Shown here: piece after piece, positions 9,723 through 19,435 of the stretch
How positions within the stretch are numbered: the first letter of the stretch is position 1
Layout of the letters: the number at the start of each line of letters is the position of its first letter
NCBI GenBank assembly: GCA_028583685.1
Contig: JAMXIF010000222.1
Coordinates: forward strand, 1,232,201 to 1,296,200
Length of the DNA: 64,000 nucleotides
Direction of reading: 5' to 3'
DNA from: Petaurus breviceps papuanus
Taxonomy: Eukaryota; Chordata; Mammalia; Diprotodontia; Petauridae
Made by a program: the position numbers and the translations under genes
The notes under the pieces: model-generated
What the model saw: only the letters and a program-made list of their open reading frames with translations
Database searches by the model: none
What the model was told of the DNA's origin: nothing

Positions 9723-10035
9723 AATCAATTCTCACTTATAATGTCATCACCTTTCTTTGGTAGAGAGAACTTTAGCACAGAGAACTAAGGATACTTGAGG
9801 TCAGGATTTATTGCCGTAGGGAAACAGGTAAAATATCAACTATCTTTTTAGTTGTCTCTAACATATCCCCTTGTAATTCCCATAACTTAGAAAAACATGA
9901 GTGGAGGGGGTGCTGGAGGAAAAGTTTGAAAGAAAAACCCACAACAAAATCCTCAGCAATATTTCTTCCTATTCCTTTTTTTTTTTTTTTGATGAAATAG
10001 AGTGCCAGGAATGGTTGATACAGTAAAGGGATTTA
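9723..10035. other. No recognisable feature
   Basis: Unique-looking sequence with a T15 run near 9978-9991. No gene. Confidence 0.35.
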
Positions 10036-10039
10036 GAAT

Positions 10040-10250
10040 GGAGGGTGGTGAAGTGAATAGAACACTCGATCACCAGGCAGAGAGACCTGAATCCCTATTC
10101 CACATCAGACAATTAGTAGCTGCATAGCTCTGGGTAGGTCACTTACCTTCTGTTTGTCTTAGTTCCATTAGCTATAAAATGGGAATAATAATAGCACTTA
10201 TCTTCCACTTTAGAAAACTTATATAGCTATATAAATAGTATCTATTATTT
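10040..10250 (+). mobile_element. MIR SINE
   Basis: Head GTGGTGAAGTGAATAGAACA, core TAGCTGCATAGCTCTGGGTA then GGTCACTTACC, and the right arm TTAGCTATAAAATGGGAATA. MIR order intact, sequence old. Confidence 0.75.
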
Positions 10251-10304
10251 TTAGCTATTAACTAGGAACTAAACTTTTTAAATGATTTTTTTTTTCTTCA
10301 CGAC

Positions 10305-10507
10305 TACATTTGAGGTTTTATGGGCAAGATGCTAGAGTGGCATGTCATTTGCTTGTCCAGTTCATTTAAACAGACAAGGAAATTGAGGCAAAAGAGTTAA
10401 GTCATTTGCCCAGGATCACACAGCTAATAAGTGTCTGAGGTCAGATTTGGATTCAGGTTCTCCTAATTCCATTGCCAGCACTCTATTCGCTGTGCCACTT
10501 AGATGCT
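10305..10507 (-). mobile_element. MAR1-like SINE with RTE-type tail, antisense
   Basis: In antisense: TGGCATGTCATTTGC (RTE/BovB-like tail), GACAAGGAAATTGAGGCAAA, GCCCAGGATCACACAGCTAA, CAGCACTCTATTCGCTGTGC head. Matches the marsupial MAR1 consensus layout as remembered. Confidence 0.8.
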
Positions 10508-10534
10508 TTTGAGAGCAACAAAAAAATGGATTTA

Positions 10535-10620
10535 TTTCCCCAAAAAACATTTTATTTCACTAAGTGTTTCTCAATTACATGTGAAAAATAATTTTAAATC
10601 ACTATATTTATGACATGTAT
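10535..10620 (-). mobile_element. Possible L1 3'-terminal fragment, antisense
   Basis: CTCAATTACATGTGAAAAAT followed by AATTTTAAA resembles the antisense L1 3' terminus seen at 55680-55720. Very short. Confidence 0.3.
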
Positions 10621-10779
10621 TAAATATGACATATCATTATTTATAATTACATATAATAAATTATAAACATAATTTTTTTTGTCTGTTTTCCCAGACATCA
10701 AGCTCAATTTAGCCCCTTTTCTTTTTATACCTACTGATCCTGGTTAGCATTGAGGACAATCCAGAGCATCTAAGCTCTC

Positions 10780-10868
10780 TCCTCTGTATTGCAGCCATTC
10801 CAATATTTGAAGGAAATTCATATATATTTCTGAGTCATCTATTCTCCAGGCTAAGTGAAAGTAATTTC
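10780..10868 (-). mobile_element. CR1/L3-like LINE fragment, antisense
   Basis: CATTCCAATATTTGAAGGAA and ATCTATTCTCCAGGCTAAGT match the antisense CR1/L3 3' region. Old relic. Confidence 0.55.
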
Positions 10869-10899
10869 TACCTGCTCTTCACCACCCAGTCATTTCTGA

Positions 10900-11345
10900 A
10901 ACACTTATAACATGACTTCCCGAACCCATCATTTTATTAAAAGGATTTTCTAAACGATCTCCTAACTACAGGATCAGACAACCTTTGCCCAATTCTTATA
11001 CTACTTTACTTATTGTCATTTTTGAAACTGTTGATTATTCTCTTTTCCCATACATGTTCTCCTTTGCCTTCCTAGGTGTTCATTTTTTCTTCTCTTCCAA
11101 TTTAGTCAGCTGTTTTTCTTTAATAAATTTTGCTTGGTTCATCATTCAATTCCAGCCCTATTACATATTTGTCCCATAAAGGCCCTTATTCTTTGGCCCT
11201 TTCCTCTTCCCCTTGCATACTCATGCTTGGTGAGGTTCATTTTAACTCTTAAATTCTTTGATCTCATACTTGTCTTTCAAATGTCAACTAGCAAATAAGT
11301 GTTACACAACTATTGTATGTCAGAGACACATTATTATGTTCTGTG
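10900..11345 (+). mobile_element. L2 ORF2 region, sense (piece 1)
   Basis: GATCTCCTAACTACAGGATC and TGAAACTGTTGATTATTCTC resemble the L2 ORF2 stretch upstream of the clear match at 11765. Divergent, so the assignment is moderate. Confidence 0.5.
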
Positions 11346-11396
11346 TCCTAGGCAAACTACCATTATCACTACTATTAAATAATTAATATTACACCT

Positions 11397-11470
11397 TTTT
11401 CTTCTCCTTCTTCTTGTTCTTGTTCTTGTTCTTGTTCTTCTTTTTCAGCTGCTGCTGCTTTTCCCTTCTT
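11397..11470. repeat. (CTT/TTCTTG)n tract
   Basis: TTCTTG hexamers four times in a row, flanked by CTT and GCT triplets. Confidence 0.88.
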
Positions 11471-11599
11471 CATCTTACTCATAATAATAAATAAAAATTA
11501 TTTTTGTTAAGGAGCTAAAACCTATGTAAACACTCCTAATCTATCTCTTCAACTACCATTCAATAAGACCAATTACTTGCTGAATATCTCCAAACCTAA

Positions 11600-12282
11600 G
11601 TCTAACTGATATCTCAAAGTCAGCATATCAAAACTTGAAATGGTCATCTTCTTCCTTAAATCTGTTATTGCCTTCACTTTTTCTGTACTTCTTCTAGGTC
11701 ATCTTCTATGGACCTGGAGAATAAGCTAGCTCTGAATTCAAACAATTCAAATTAATGATTCTCCCCTGGTTTTCCTCCTACCTATGTGACCACTCCTTCT
11801 CAGTCTCTTTTCTTTAATTTTCATATCCATCAACATTGCTAACTTTGGATGTGAAACAAGGTTATGTCCTGGGCCTTCTCTCTATACTTGTTAACTTGGT
11901 GATCTCATCAGCTCCCAACCCTAATTCCAACTCTTTCTCTATGCTCATGATCCTCAAATCTCCATATCCTTTCCTAAACTCCTAATTGACCTCCTGTCTT
12001 ACATTTCCTACAGCATTTCAGATATTTCAAATTGAATGACCATTAGACATTTTAAACTCAAAACATCCACAACTTATTTCATTATCTTTTCCCCAAATCC
12101 TGCTCATTCCCACATTTCCCTATTACTCTGAAAGTTACCACCATCCTCTCAGTCATCCAGGCTCACAACATCAATGTCATCCCCAACTAACTTCTCACTT
12201 TTTCCCACTTAAATAACCAATTTCTTCCCAAGAATGGTCAATTTTGCCGTGATGACATTTCTTCCATATATGCCCACCTCAG
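11600..12282 (+). mobile_element. L2 ORF2 region, sense (piece 2)
   Basis: Clear L2: CTGGTTTTCCTCCTACCTAT, GACCACTCCTTCTCAGTCTC, TTAACTTGGTGATCTCATCA, TATGCTCATGATCCTCAAAT, in consensus order. It is interrupted on the right by a SINE and an L1, and resumes at 13560. No open frame remains. Confidence 0.85.
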
Positions 12283-12402
12283 AGGCAGTTAGGTAGCTCA
12301 GTGGATAGAGTGTTGAGTCTGGAATCAGTAAGATCTGACGTAAAATCTGACTCCAACAGTTACTACATGTAGTATCCTAGAAAAGTCTGTTAATTTGTTC
12401 AG
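12283..12402 (+). mobile_element. MIR/MAR-type SINE, left half
   Basis: Head GAGGCAGTTAGGTAGCTCAG, GTGGATAGAGTGTTGAGTCT and TAGTATCCTAGAAAAGTCTG. It lies in L2 and is cut at 12402 by the L1 fragment. The right half is at 13401-13560. Confidence 0.75.
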
Positions 12403-13400
12403 GGTAGTTTTTTTCCGTTTTGTCAATTGTATTTTAAAATTTTTCTTCTACCTCTCTTCTTTGACTTTTAAAATCCTTCTTTAGCTCTTCAAAGAAGGCT
12501 TTTTGGGCTTAAGACCAGTTCATATTCCCCTTTGAGGTTTTGAATGTGGATATATTGACCATGTTGTCATCTCCTGAATTTGTGTTTTGATCTTCTCTGT
12601 CACCAGGACATTTCTCTATGGTCAATGAGTTTATTTTTAATTCTTGCTTATGTTGTTTGCCTTTTTCCTGGCTTTTAAATTTTATCTCTGCTTCTGGGGC
12701 CCAGGAGACTCTGTCTGAAACTTCTTGTGCTAGGGGTTATGGACTTGGTTACTGGCTTTCTGTGCTGCGACCTCAGGGGCTGACAGCTGGATGTTGTAGT
12801 GGTCTAGGAGTTTACCTTTTGCTGAGATGGAGGTGGTGTGTGGTTGGAGTTGGCACTTGCCTGGTCCTCCGCCCTCAGGCTTAGGATTTCCTACTGGTAT
12901 GCTGAGGCTTACTGCGGCTTGCTGGGATGTCTCTCATCCTGGTGCCCTTCAGCCATAACAAGTGGAAACTTTCCTGTTAATCCCCCTAAACTCCTGAGCT
13001 AAAAGACTGCCACAAGACTATCTTTCTGCTGGCTCCACTATCCCAAGATTTTTCCTATGGCAATATTCTTTGGTTTTTTAAGGTCACTAAAGGAGGGTGA
13101 GGGTGTCTGGCTTCTTTCTCTGCCTGCTTGGCTCCTGGAGGTCTAAATCAGTGACTTTCGACCATTCAGTCATGGGTTGATAGCCCCGGGAGCAATGGCT
13201 GCTGCTGCCACAGGCCCTGTGTAGGACTGAACTTCTCTGCCATTTAGCTCCCACAGATCCCTCCTACTCTGCTGAGAGGCCACTGCTGCCAATGCCTCAG
13301 TTCCCTGGGCTCTCTTCCAGCTTTGTTTTGGTTGAGCCTCTGCTGGTGCAGCCTGGGTATCAGTCTGTGCTCCTCTCCCAGCCCAGTGCAACAAGACTCT
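12403..13400 (-). mobile_element. L1 5' part (ORF1 start + 5'UTR), antisense
   Basis: Antisense ORF1 coiled-coil region (12440-12620, including TTGACCATGTTGTCATCTCC) followed by 5'UTR (12690-13400: GCTCCTCTCCCAGCCCAGTG at the far end). Only the 5' portion is present. A T-rich run at 12411-12425 may be a poly(A) tract from premature polyadenylation (inference). Approximate flanking repeat: AAGTCTGTTAATTT / AGACTCTGTAAATTTT. Confidence 0.65.
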
Positions 13401-13560
13401 GTAAATTTTATTGGTCTCAGTTTCTTCAATTGTAAAATGTGACCAATAATAGTGCTTTTACCCCACAGGATTGTTGAGAGCATCAAATGAGAGAATAATA
13501 CAACACTTCAGCCTAGTACTAGGACGTACTCAATAAGTTTTGCTGCCTCCCTCCTTGGTG
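13401..13560 (+). mobile_element. MIR/MAR-type SINE, right half
   Basis: GGTCTCAGTTTCTTCAATTG, TAAAATGTGACCAATAATAG, GATTGTTGAGAGCATCAAAT. Completes the SINE begun at 12283. Confidence 0.75.
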
Positions 13561-14166
13561 TGAAACTACTTTATCTGGGTAAAATATCTCATCACCGTCA
13601 CTCAGGGTCAATATGGCCTTCCTGAAGTGGAGGTCTGATCATGTTACCCCCTTAGTCAATAAACTCTGATGGCTCCCTAGCACCTGCAGGACTGAATATC
13701 AAATTGTCCGCTTGGCCTTCATATCCGTTCATAACCCTAGGTAGAGTAGTTTACCTTTCTAGGCTTCTTATGCATAGCATTCACCCTCTCCCCCTTTTAC
13801 TCTTCAAATCTCCTTTTTTTTCCTTGAACAAGATGCCATCTCCAGGCTATAGGTATTCCCACTGTGTAGTTCCCATGCCTAGCATGTTCTCTCTCCTCAT
13901 CTCTACCTCCTTGATTCTTTGGCTTCCATCAGATTCCAGCTAAAATCCCATCTTCCCTAGGACTCTCTTCACAATCCCCTTTCACTTTGTTGTGGCTTCT
14001 CTCTGATTATCTTCACCTTATCCCATACAGATGTCATCTGCACTACTGTTTGCATGTGGTTTCACCCAGGAGATGGTGAGCTTCTCAAAGGCAGGGGCTG
14101 TCTTTTGCCTTCCTTTGCCTTTCTATCATCCTTTACATCAATGCCTGATATATAATGTTTATCCAC
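13561..14166 (+). mobile_element. L2 3' end, sense (piece 3)
   Basis: GGTCTGATCATGTTACCCCC, AACTCTGATGGCTCCCTAGC, CTAGCATGTTCTCTCTCCTC, GGAGATGGTGAGCTTCTCAA and AATGCCTGATATATAATG follow the L2 3' consensus to its end. With 10900-12282 this gives one old L2 about 2 kb long before insertions. Confidence 0.85.
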
Positions 14167-14299
14167 CAACAGTCTGACTCTTGACTCAGTCCTTCCACTT
14201 TGAAATTCCCATTCACAGAACCCTAACCACACATTTTATTATTTTCCCTAACCTGTCATTCAAAGAAAGGAAAATAGATAAAATTTATATGCATATATA

Positions 14300-14439
14300 C
14301 ATGTAAAAGGTAAAATTCTAAAATTTAAAAAGATTTTCAACACAATGATTTCATTCTCACAACATTTCTGTCAGGACATATACAGGGGGAAAATATGATT
14401 ACTGCTATTTGACAGATGTGGAAACTGAGGCCCACAGTT
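14300..14439 (-). mobile_element. MIR/THER1 fragment, antisense
   Basis: ATTTCATTCTCACAACATTT and GACAGATGTGGAAACTGAGG are the antisense MIR right arm. Interrupted by the SINE at 14452. Confidence 0.6.
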
Positions 14440-14451
14440 GGTGATTTTGAC
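14440..14451. repeat. Target-site duplication (left)
   Basis: GGTGATTTTGAC, identical to 14615-14626. Confidence 0.9.
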
Positions 14452-14614
14452 CTTTTTTTTTTTTTTTAAGCAATCAGGGTTAAGTAACTTGCTCAAGGTT
14501 ACACGGCCAGGTGTTTCTGGGTGGGTGCTAAGTGTCTGAGCCCAGGATTCGATCTCCAGGTCTTCTCAACACTGGAGCCGGTGCTCTTACTCGCTGTGCT
14601 ACCTGGCCGCCCCC
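14452..14614 (-). mobile_element. Young tRNA-type SINE, antisense
   Basis: Same subfamily as 9415-9704: T13 tail, AAGCAATCAGGGTTAAGTAA, the subfamily block CCAGGTGTTTCTGGGTGGGT, GATTCGATCTCCAGGTCTTC, and the head ending CCTGGCCGCCCCC. Perfect 12-bp duplication GGTGATTTTGAC on both sides. Confidence 0.92.
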
Positions 14615-14754
14615 GGTGATTTTGACTTTTGACTTGGTCTCCTGATTTTCTGTCTGTGTGAATTGACTATGTCACCTGTCCAAACTGTAGAGCTTTAGCA
14701 TGGTTGTGCATTCTACCCTTTGTAAAAAGGGAACAGAGATTTTGTAACCAAAAC

Positions 14755-14942
14755 ATTAGAAGATTATAGGATTTTAAATTTTGAGTTGGAAAGCACCCAA
14801 GAAGTCATTATGTCCAACCCTTTTATGTTATACATAAGGAGATGAAGATTGGAAGACTTTCTAGATGTTACAAAGATAGCAAATTGGAAGGGCAGGATAT
14901 GAACCAAAGTATAACATGGCCTTTACTCTACCACACTAGTCA
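14755..14942 (+). mobile_element. MIR3/THER-like fragment
   Basis: TTGAGTTGGAAAGCACCCAA, TATGTCCAACCCTTTTATG and AAGGAGATGAAGATTGGAAG follow the 'gagctggaagggacc / tccaaccc / gatgaggaaactg' order. Runs into an assembly gap. Confidence 0.55.
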
Positions 14943-14952
14943 NNNNNNNNNN
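14943..14952. other. Assembly gap (10 N)
   Basis: Ten unresolved bases. Confidence 1.
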
Positions 14953-14959
14953 ATCAGCT

Positions 14960-15150
14960 GCTAGCTTCTTACCATCAGAGTCTAGAACCCATCTCCTCTC
15001 ATCTCCTCTCTCTCTATCTGCTGTACACCTGTCTATGCCTGCCTATGCTGTCTCCTCTATTCAACTGCAAACTCCCTGAGGCCTAGGACTGTGTGTGTGT
15101 GTGTGTTTTCTCTTTGTACCCCTATGGCTGAGCACAGTACCTGACACACA
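14960..15150 (+). mobile_element. L2 3' end, sense
   Basis: CAACTGCAAACTCCCTGAGG, CCTAGGACTGTG and TGAGCACAGTACCTGACACA are the L2 3' end. A (GT)n array has expanded at 15089-15108. A MIR3-like fragment at 15155-15260 precedes the L2 terminus at 15262-15300 (AATAATTGCTGATTGACTGA). Confidence 0.75.
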
Positions 15151-15154
15151 GGAT

Positions 15155-15260
15155 CATGGTCATAGGACTGTAAGGGATTTTGGAAAGCATTCAGTCTTGT
15201 GCTTTTATATTACAATAAAGAAATTGAGACCAAGATAGCTTAAATTGCTTGTAATAGTCT
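15155..15260 (+). mobile_element. MIR3-like fragment
   Basis: ATAGGACTGTAAGGGATTTT and AAAGAAATTGAGACCAAGAT resemble a MIR3 right arm lying within the L2 terminus. Confidence 0.4.
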
Positions 15261-15299
15261 CTTGATAAATAATTGCTGATTGACTGAATAATTGATTAG

Positions 15300-15504
15300 C
15301 AACAGGTTCCATTTAAGATTTGCTGCATACTATTCCCTACACTCAATCTATTTAGCAGCCAGAATGGCCTGCTTGCTGTTCCATATGCTAGATGTCATCT
15401 CCTAGTACCATGCCTTTGCACAAGCTGTTACTCATTCTTGGAAGGCCCTTCCTCTTCACCCCAAACATTTTACTTTATTGCCTTCAAAGACTATTTCAAA
15501 TGCT
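15300..15504 (+). mobile_element. L2, sense (left of insert)
   Basis: GCCAGAATGGCCTGCTTGCT, CATGCCTTTGCACAAGCTGT and CCTTCAAAGACTATTTCAAA are L2. It breaks at CAAATGCT (15497-15504) and resumes at 16044. Confidence 0.75.
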
Positions 15505-16043
15505 ATAAGGGTTATGGGATTTAAAGATCTTCCATGCCCCATTGGACTTGCTGACGTAGCAGGAAGAGGCGGAGCAAGAGAAAGCAGAAGCCAAGCTAGA
15601 GTTCCTGCGGTGGCTAGCAGTGGCGGCGACGGTGGCAGCAGCAGCAGAGGCAGCGGTGGCGGCAGCGCGCAGCCCTTTTTGAGTCAGCCAGAATTTCTGC
15701 TAAGGACTCCTGCTGAGGACTACCAGGGGCTGGAGCTGCTGGGAGCACGCTTCCTGGATGCTGGGTGGTTGCTGTGAGTGGGGAGAGGAGGACTTTTGCC
15801 TGAGGTAGCCTGTTCTGTTTTAAAGGCTTGAGAATGTGGGTGCTTTCTACTTTATCTACCTGTGCCAATGTCATAACTACTCTGATGGCTTTCACTTTCT
15901 GGTTTTGGGACTCAGTCTTTTGGTATTTTAATAATTTTTCTAGCTTGTTCCCCCATATGGCAAGCCTGATGTAGTTTGTGATGGATAATTACATCAGCAT
16001 ATCTGTAATTTCCATAGGCATTGTGAATATGGCATTGCTGATA
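15505..16043 (+). other. CpG-rich 539-bp insert in L2, unidentified
   Basis: Lies between two CAAATGCT octamers (15497-15504, 16044-16051) that restore a continuous L2. Its first half (15540-15790) is the most GC- and CpG-rich stretch in the window, with GGC/GCA triplets. Its second half is AT-rich. It has no poly(A) and no obvious terminal inverted repeats. A plus frame (15478-15777) and a short frame from ATG near 15835 (TFWFWDSVFWYFNNFSSLF) have no domain that I recognise. Possible retrocopy of a 5'UTR-bearing transcript, or a non-autonomous transposon. Confidence 0.45.
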
Positions 16044-16285
16044 CAAATGCTACCTCTTATAAGAAGCATAACCTGATTCTCCACCCCCAAAACAAGACAA
16101 AAACCTTCTTTTTGTTTTATATATTTCTCTATCTACTTGTCCATGTGCTTCTAACCTCCCTCCTTTGTTCCCTCCCTTCCCAATCCCCACCCCACCTGTG
16201 AGCTTCTTGAGTACCTCGTGGATTTAATTTGTCTTTGTATTTCCACTGCTAACAGAGTTCTTGACACATATTAGGCTTTTTAAAA
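16044..16285 (+). mobile_element. L2 3' end, sense (right of insert)
   Basis: CAAATGCTACCTCTTATAAG continues the L2 from 15504. The end includes TGTGAGCTTCTTGAGTACCT and GACACATATTAGGC. Confidence 0.75.
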
Positions 16286-16362
16286 CTACACATACTGTAG
16301 TTTACAGAATCCCAAATTTGAAAGTTTGAAGGGACCTCACTGGTAATAGGAGCTATCGTTAT

Positions 16363-16442
16363 CTTCATATTCAATGTCACCATCATCATCATTGCCATAT
16401 TCAACATCATCATCATCATCACAATTATCATCAACAACATCT
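16363..16442. repeat. (ATC)n degenerate microsatellite
   Basis: CATCATCATC runs with interruptions. Explains the Met-rich minus frame at 16249-16440. Confidence 0.9.
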
Positions 16443-16998
16443 ACAAGCATTTATCATCTACTATGTGCCAGGCATTGTGCTAAGTGATGAGGATGCAAAA
16501 AAGGGTAAAAGACAATCCTTGTCCTCAAGAAGATCCTAGTCTAATGGGGGAGACGACATGGCAATAAATATGTACACGCAAGGTTAAGACAAGATAAATT
16601 TTTTTTGGGGGAGGTTAATCTCAGAGGAAAATCACTAACATTAAGGGAGGTTGGAAAAAAAAGGATATTGGAGAAGGTGAGATATGATCTGAGTCCGGTG
16701 AGGTGAGGAGGGAGCACATTTCCAGGTGAAAGGGAACATCGGTGTTGATGTCCAGCAGGGGAATATGGTGTGTTGTGTTTAAGAACCACAAGGCGGTGAA
16801 GGGAACATGCTGAAAGAGTATAGAGAGGGGAGGAAGACAGAAGTCCAAAAAGGCAGGAAGGCTCATGCTGGGAAGGCTGCAAAAGTCAAAAGGGATTTGG
16901 TATTTGCTCCTGGGAGTATAAGGAAACACTGGGGTTTAGTAAGTAAATGAGTGCCATAGTTAAGACCTGTGTGCTAGAAAGAGCATTTTGATAGTTGG
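16443..16998 (-). mobile_element. L2, antisense (left of hAT)
   Basis: CATTTATCATCTACTATGTG, CCAGGCATTGTGCTAAGTGA, CTTGTCCTCAAGAAGATCCT: antisense L2 terminus. ORF2-side sequence then continues to 16998. Confidence 0.8.
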
Positions 16999-17295
16999 CA
17001 GCACTTCTTAAACTGTGGGTCACAACCCCATGTGGTGTCACAAAAATTGGACAACAGTAAAAGTTTTCTGAATGCACATAGAGCAAAAATTAATTAAAAA
17101 CATCAAATACATAATAAATTTGGAGTGTTTCTGGCTGTGGTCGCCCATGTTGTATCCTGCAAATTCACTGCAGCCTTGGTTCTGAACACAAAGCATGTGC
17201 ACTTTGTACTGTGCATGCCCTCAGGCCACATGGCACCAACAATACTACAGAAATGTAGAAAGGGGCCATGAGTGGGAAAAGTTTAAGAAAACCTG
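16999..17295. mobile_element. Non-autonomous hAT (Charlie-type) DNA transposon remnant
   Basis: Left end CAGCACTTCTTAAACTGTGG and right end ...AAGTTTAAGAAAACCTG are imperfect inverted repeats (reverse of the right end: CAGGTTTTCTTAAACTT). The interior GGGTCACAACCCCATGTGG motif is typical of MER5/Charlie-like hAT ends. No transposase frame. The 8-bp duplication is no longer readable. Sits inside L2. Confidence 0.7.
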
Positions 17296-17475
17296 GAGTA
17301 GAGCATAGACTGGAGTGGGGAAACACTTGCAGTAGAAAGGTTGTGGAAATAATCCAGCCATTAAGTGATAAGGACCCACATCAGAGTGAAAGCAGTGCCA
17401 GAGGAAGAAGGGAAGCAGAAATGTGACATGCTGTGAAAGGTGACGTAAGTCACACCAGATTAGGTTGAGAAAGTG
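17296..17475 (-). mobile_element. L2, antisense (right of hAT)
   Basis: AGAGCATAGACTGGAGTGGG and TGGAAATAATCCAGCCATTA correspond to the antisense L2 ORF2 stretch following the point where 16998 stopped. Confidence 0.6.
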
Positions 17476-17479
17476 GTGG

Positions 17480-17572
17480 ATGTGAATTGAGAGGGGAGGG
17501 GAGGGGAGGAGAAGGGAGAGGCTGAAAGAGGAGGGGAGGGAAAATAAGGAAAGGAGAGGGAAGGATGCGAGC
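17480..17572. repeat. Purine-rich (GGGGA)n tract
   Basis: GAGGGGAGGGGAGGGGAGGA-type run. Several G3-4 groups close together could allow quadruplex formation (inference). Confidence 0.85.
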
Positions 17573-17714
17573 CTGGGTTATTAATAGCATGGTGGTGCTC
17601 TTGACAATAATATCACAGTATGAAAGAGTAAAGGAAATCCCAACGGGAACATGGTTGACTGGGGGCCACCTACTCTTTGATTTCAGATAGCCAATGAAGA
17701 GGGACCTGCCACTT

Positions 17715-17965
17715 CTCAAAACTGGCCATTCCACATCAGGATACCTCTAATCATCAAGACTTTTTTTCTGACATACAAGGCAAATTTATCTCTGCCAGCT
17801 TGTATCGCTTCCTTCTTCAACCCTTGGAGGCTAAATAAAATAATTCTTCCCTCTCCTCCACATGTCAGCTCTTCAAATATTTGCAGGTCATAATCATGCC
17901 CTCCTTGCATCTTCTGTGCTCCAGATCAAATATCCCTGTATACTTTTAGAGATCCTCATGACATA
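17715..17965 (-). mobile_element. CR1/L3-like LINE fragment, antisense
   Basis: CAGCTCTTCAAATATTTGCA, ATCATGCCCTCCTTGCATCT and TCTGTGCTCCAGATCAAATA follow the antisense CR1/L3 3' region. Confidence 0.65.
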
Positions 17966-18029
17966 GATTCAACAGATTTCCATTCTTTTGGGGAGTGGCT
18001 TGTGGAGAGGCCAACCTGTACATAGATTG

Positions 18030-18258
18030 GTAAATATGGAATATACGGAAAGTAAATGAAAAATGGTGGTGGGGGGAGCAGGTAATGCTAACAAATAGGA
18101 AAAATCAGGGAAGTTCGTATGTAGGAGGTGACATGTGGCCTAAGACTTGATGGAAGACAGGGATTCCAAGTGATGAGGATGAGGAAAAGCCACATTCCAC
18201 GCATGGCCAATATCCTGTGCAAAGACATGGAGTATGGGGACTGTAGAGATGAAAGGAC
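18030..18258 (-). mobile_element. L2 fragment, antisense
   Basis: AGGAGGTGACATGTGGCCTA, GACTTGATGGAAGACAGGGA and GCCACATTCCACGCATGGCC match antisense L2 upstream of its 3' end. Confidence 0.65.
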
Positions 18259-18600
18259 GATGAAAATGTGTCCTTGAAACATTAAATTCAGCATTTTATT
18301 ATAAATGCTTATCCCTTTGTTTTTTCATCAAGAAAGAGTCTTGCTCAACACATCTTTAAACAATAACTCTGAAAAATGAACCCTACAGAGAAAACCATTG
18401 GCATTCTCCATCATGTTCCCCATCCCCAATGGGCTGTCGTCACTAATGCTCATGTTGGGGGAACAAGAGTGGAGTCAAGAGAAAAGAAATGATTAGTTTG
18501 AGAGATTGGTCAGCAGCTTAAGAAAGTGAATGATGACATGTTCTTTTATATTTGGCTCTGGCAAGGGCCTAATAGAAATGAATTAGATGCCATATTGAAG
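18259..18600. other. No recognisable feature
   Basis: Unique-looking sequence with no supported gene. Confidence 0.35.
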
Positions 18601-18604
18601 AATG

Positions 18605-18838
18605 AGCTCTCATATTTCTATAGTGTTTTAAAAAGTTTTGTAAAATATTTTCTTCCCAAGAACCCTGGGGATTATTGTAGATAGGAAAGGTATTGCCATA
18701 TCTATTGGAAAATTGGGAAAATAGGTTTAGAGATGGGAAATATTTTTTCTCCATGGCTATGGGGTAAATGAGGGACTGAGACAAGATATGACCCTTGATT
18801 GCTTGGGATTCTGTCTGACTCTCTTCTATCCTGTATAA
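18605..18838 (-). mobile_element. MIR/THER1 SINE, antisense
   Basis: TAGTGTTTTAAAAAGTTTTG, CCCTGGGGATTATTGTAGAT and TTTAGAGATGGGAAATAT follow the 'gcgctttaaggtttgcaaag / aggtaggt / gaaactgag' antisense order. Heavily decayed. Confidence 0.5.
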
Positions 18839-18984
18839 ACTCTGATTCTCAGTTTCTCCTCCTTGTAAAACATGGACACAGAAATGACACAGCAGAGATG
18901 TAGAGTCAAGAAGACCTGAATTAAACACTGCCTCTGAAAATACTATAGTTGGAGACCCCGAGGGAAGTAACTGTACTGTTATAT

Positions 18985-19435
18985 ACCTCAAGGCATCCGG
19001 ACTGTGCCCATTCTTGCATATCCCTCCAGGAAGTCCCTTTCTTCTTTTACAATGAAGTTCCGGTATTCTCTTCTGCATGAAACCTTTTCTGGTCTCACAT
19101 CCCCAGTTGTCAGTGTCCTCCTCAAATTACTTTATCAATAGTTGGTAACCAATAAACATTGATTGCTTGTCTACTATGTACCAGGCACTGTGTATTTAAC
19201 TACTCTCTGTGTTCATTTCTTAGCCTTATCTATTTGCACTTTATATATTCTAGAAGTCATTAAAACTTAAATTATGCTATGACTTTTGGGACAAGCTATA
19301 TTTGTTATCTCTTTTCTCCGAATTGGATATAAATTCCTTTCAAATAGGGAATGTTTCATTCTCTGTGCTTATATCTACAAAATATTATGACAATGCCCAT
19401 AGCAGGTACTTAATACATATTTGTTGATGAACTGA
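18985..19435 (+). mobile_element. L2 3' end, sense, with a short antisense L2 piece inside
   Basis: CTGGTCTCACATCCCCAGTT, TTATCTATTTGCACTTTATA and AGCAGGTACTTAATACATAT trace the L2 3' end in sense. At 19125-19197 a fragment in the opposite orientation intervenes (GTCTACTATGTACCAGGCAC). Confidence 0.65.

Noticed and set aside
15478-15777. 99-codon plus frame across the CpG-rich segment, Gly/Ser-rich
   Set aside because: Starts in L2, crosses the insertion boundary and has no recognisable domain. Kept only as an unidentified insert, not as a gene.
15770-15785. Splice donor-like GTGAGT after the CpG-rich block
   Set aside because: A single 6-mer match is expected by chance. No paired acceptor or coding exon was found.
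18569-19078. 169-codon minus frame
   Set aside because: Overlaps MIR and L2 pieces on both sides. No motif or codon pattern suggests a protein.
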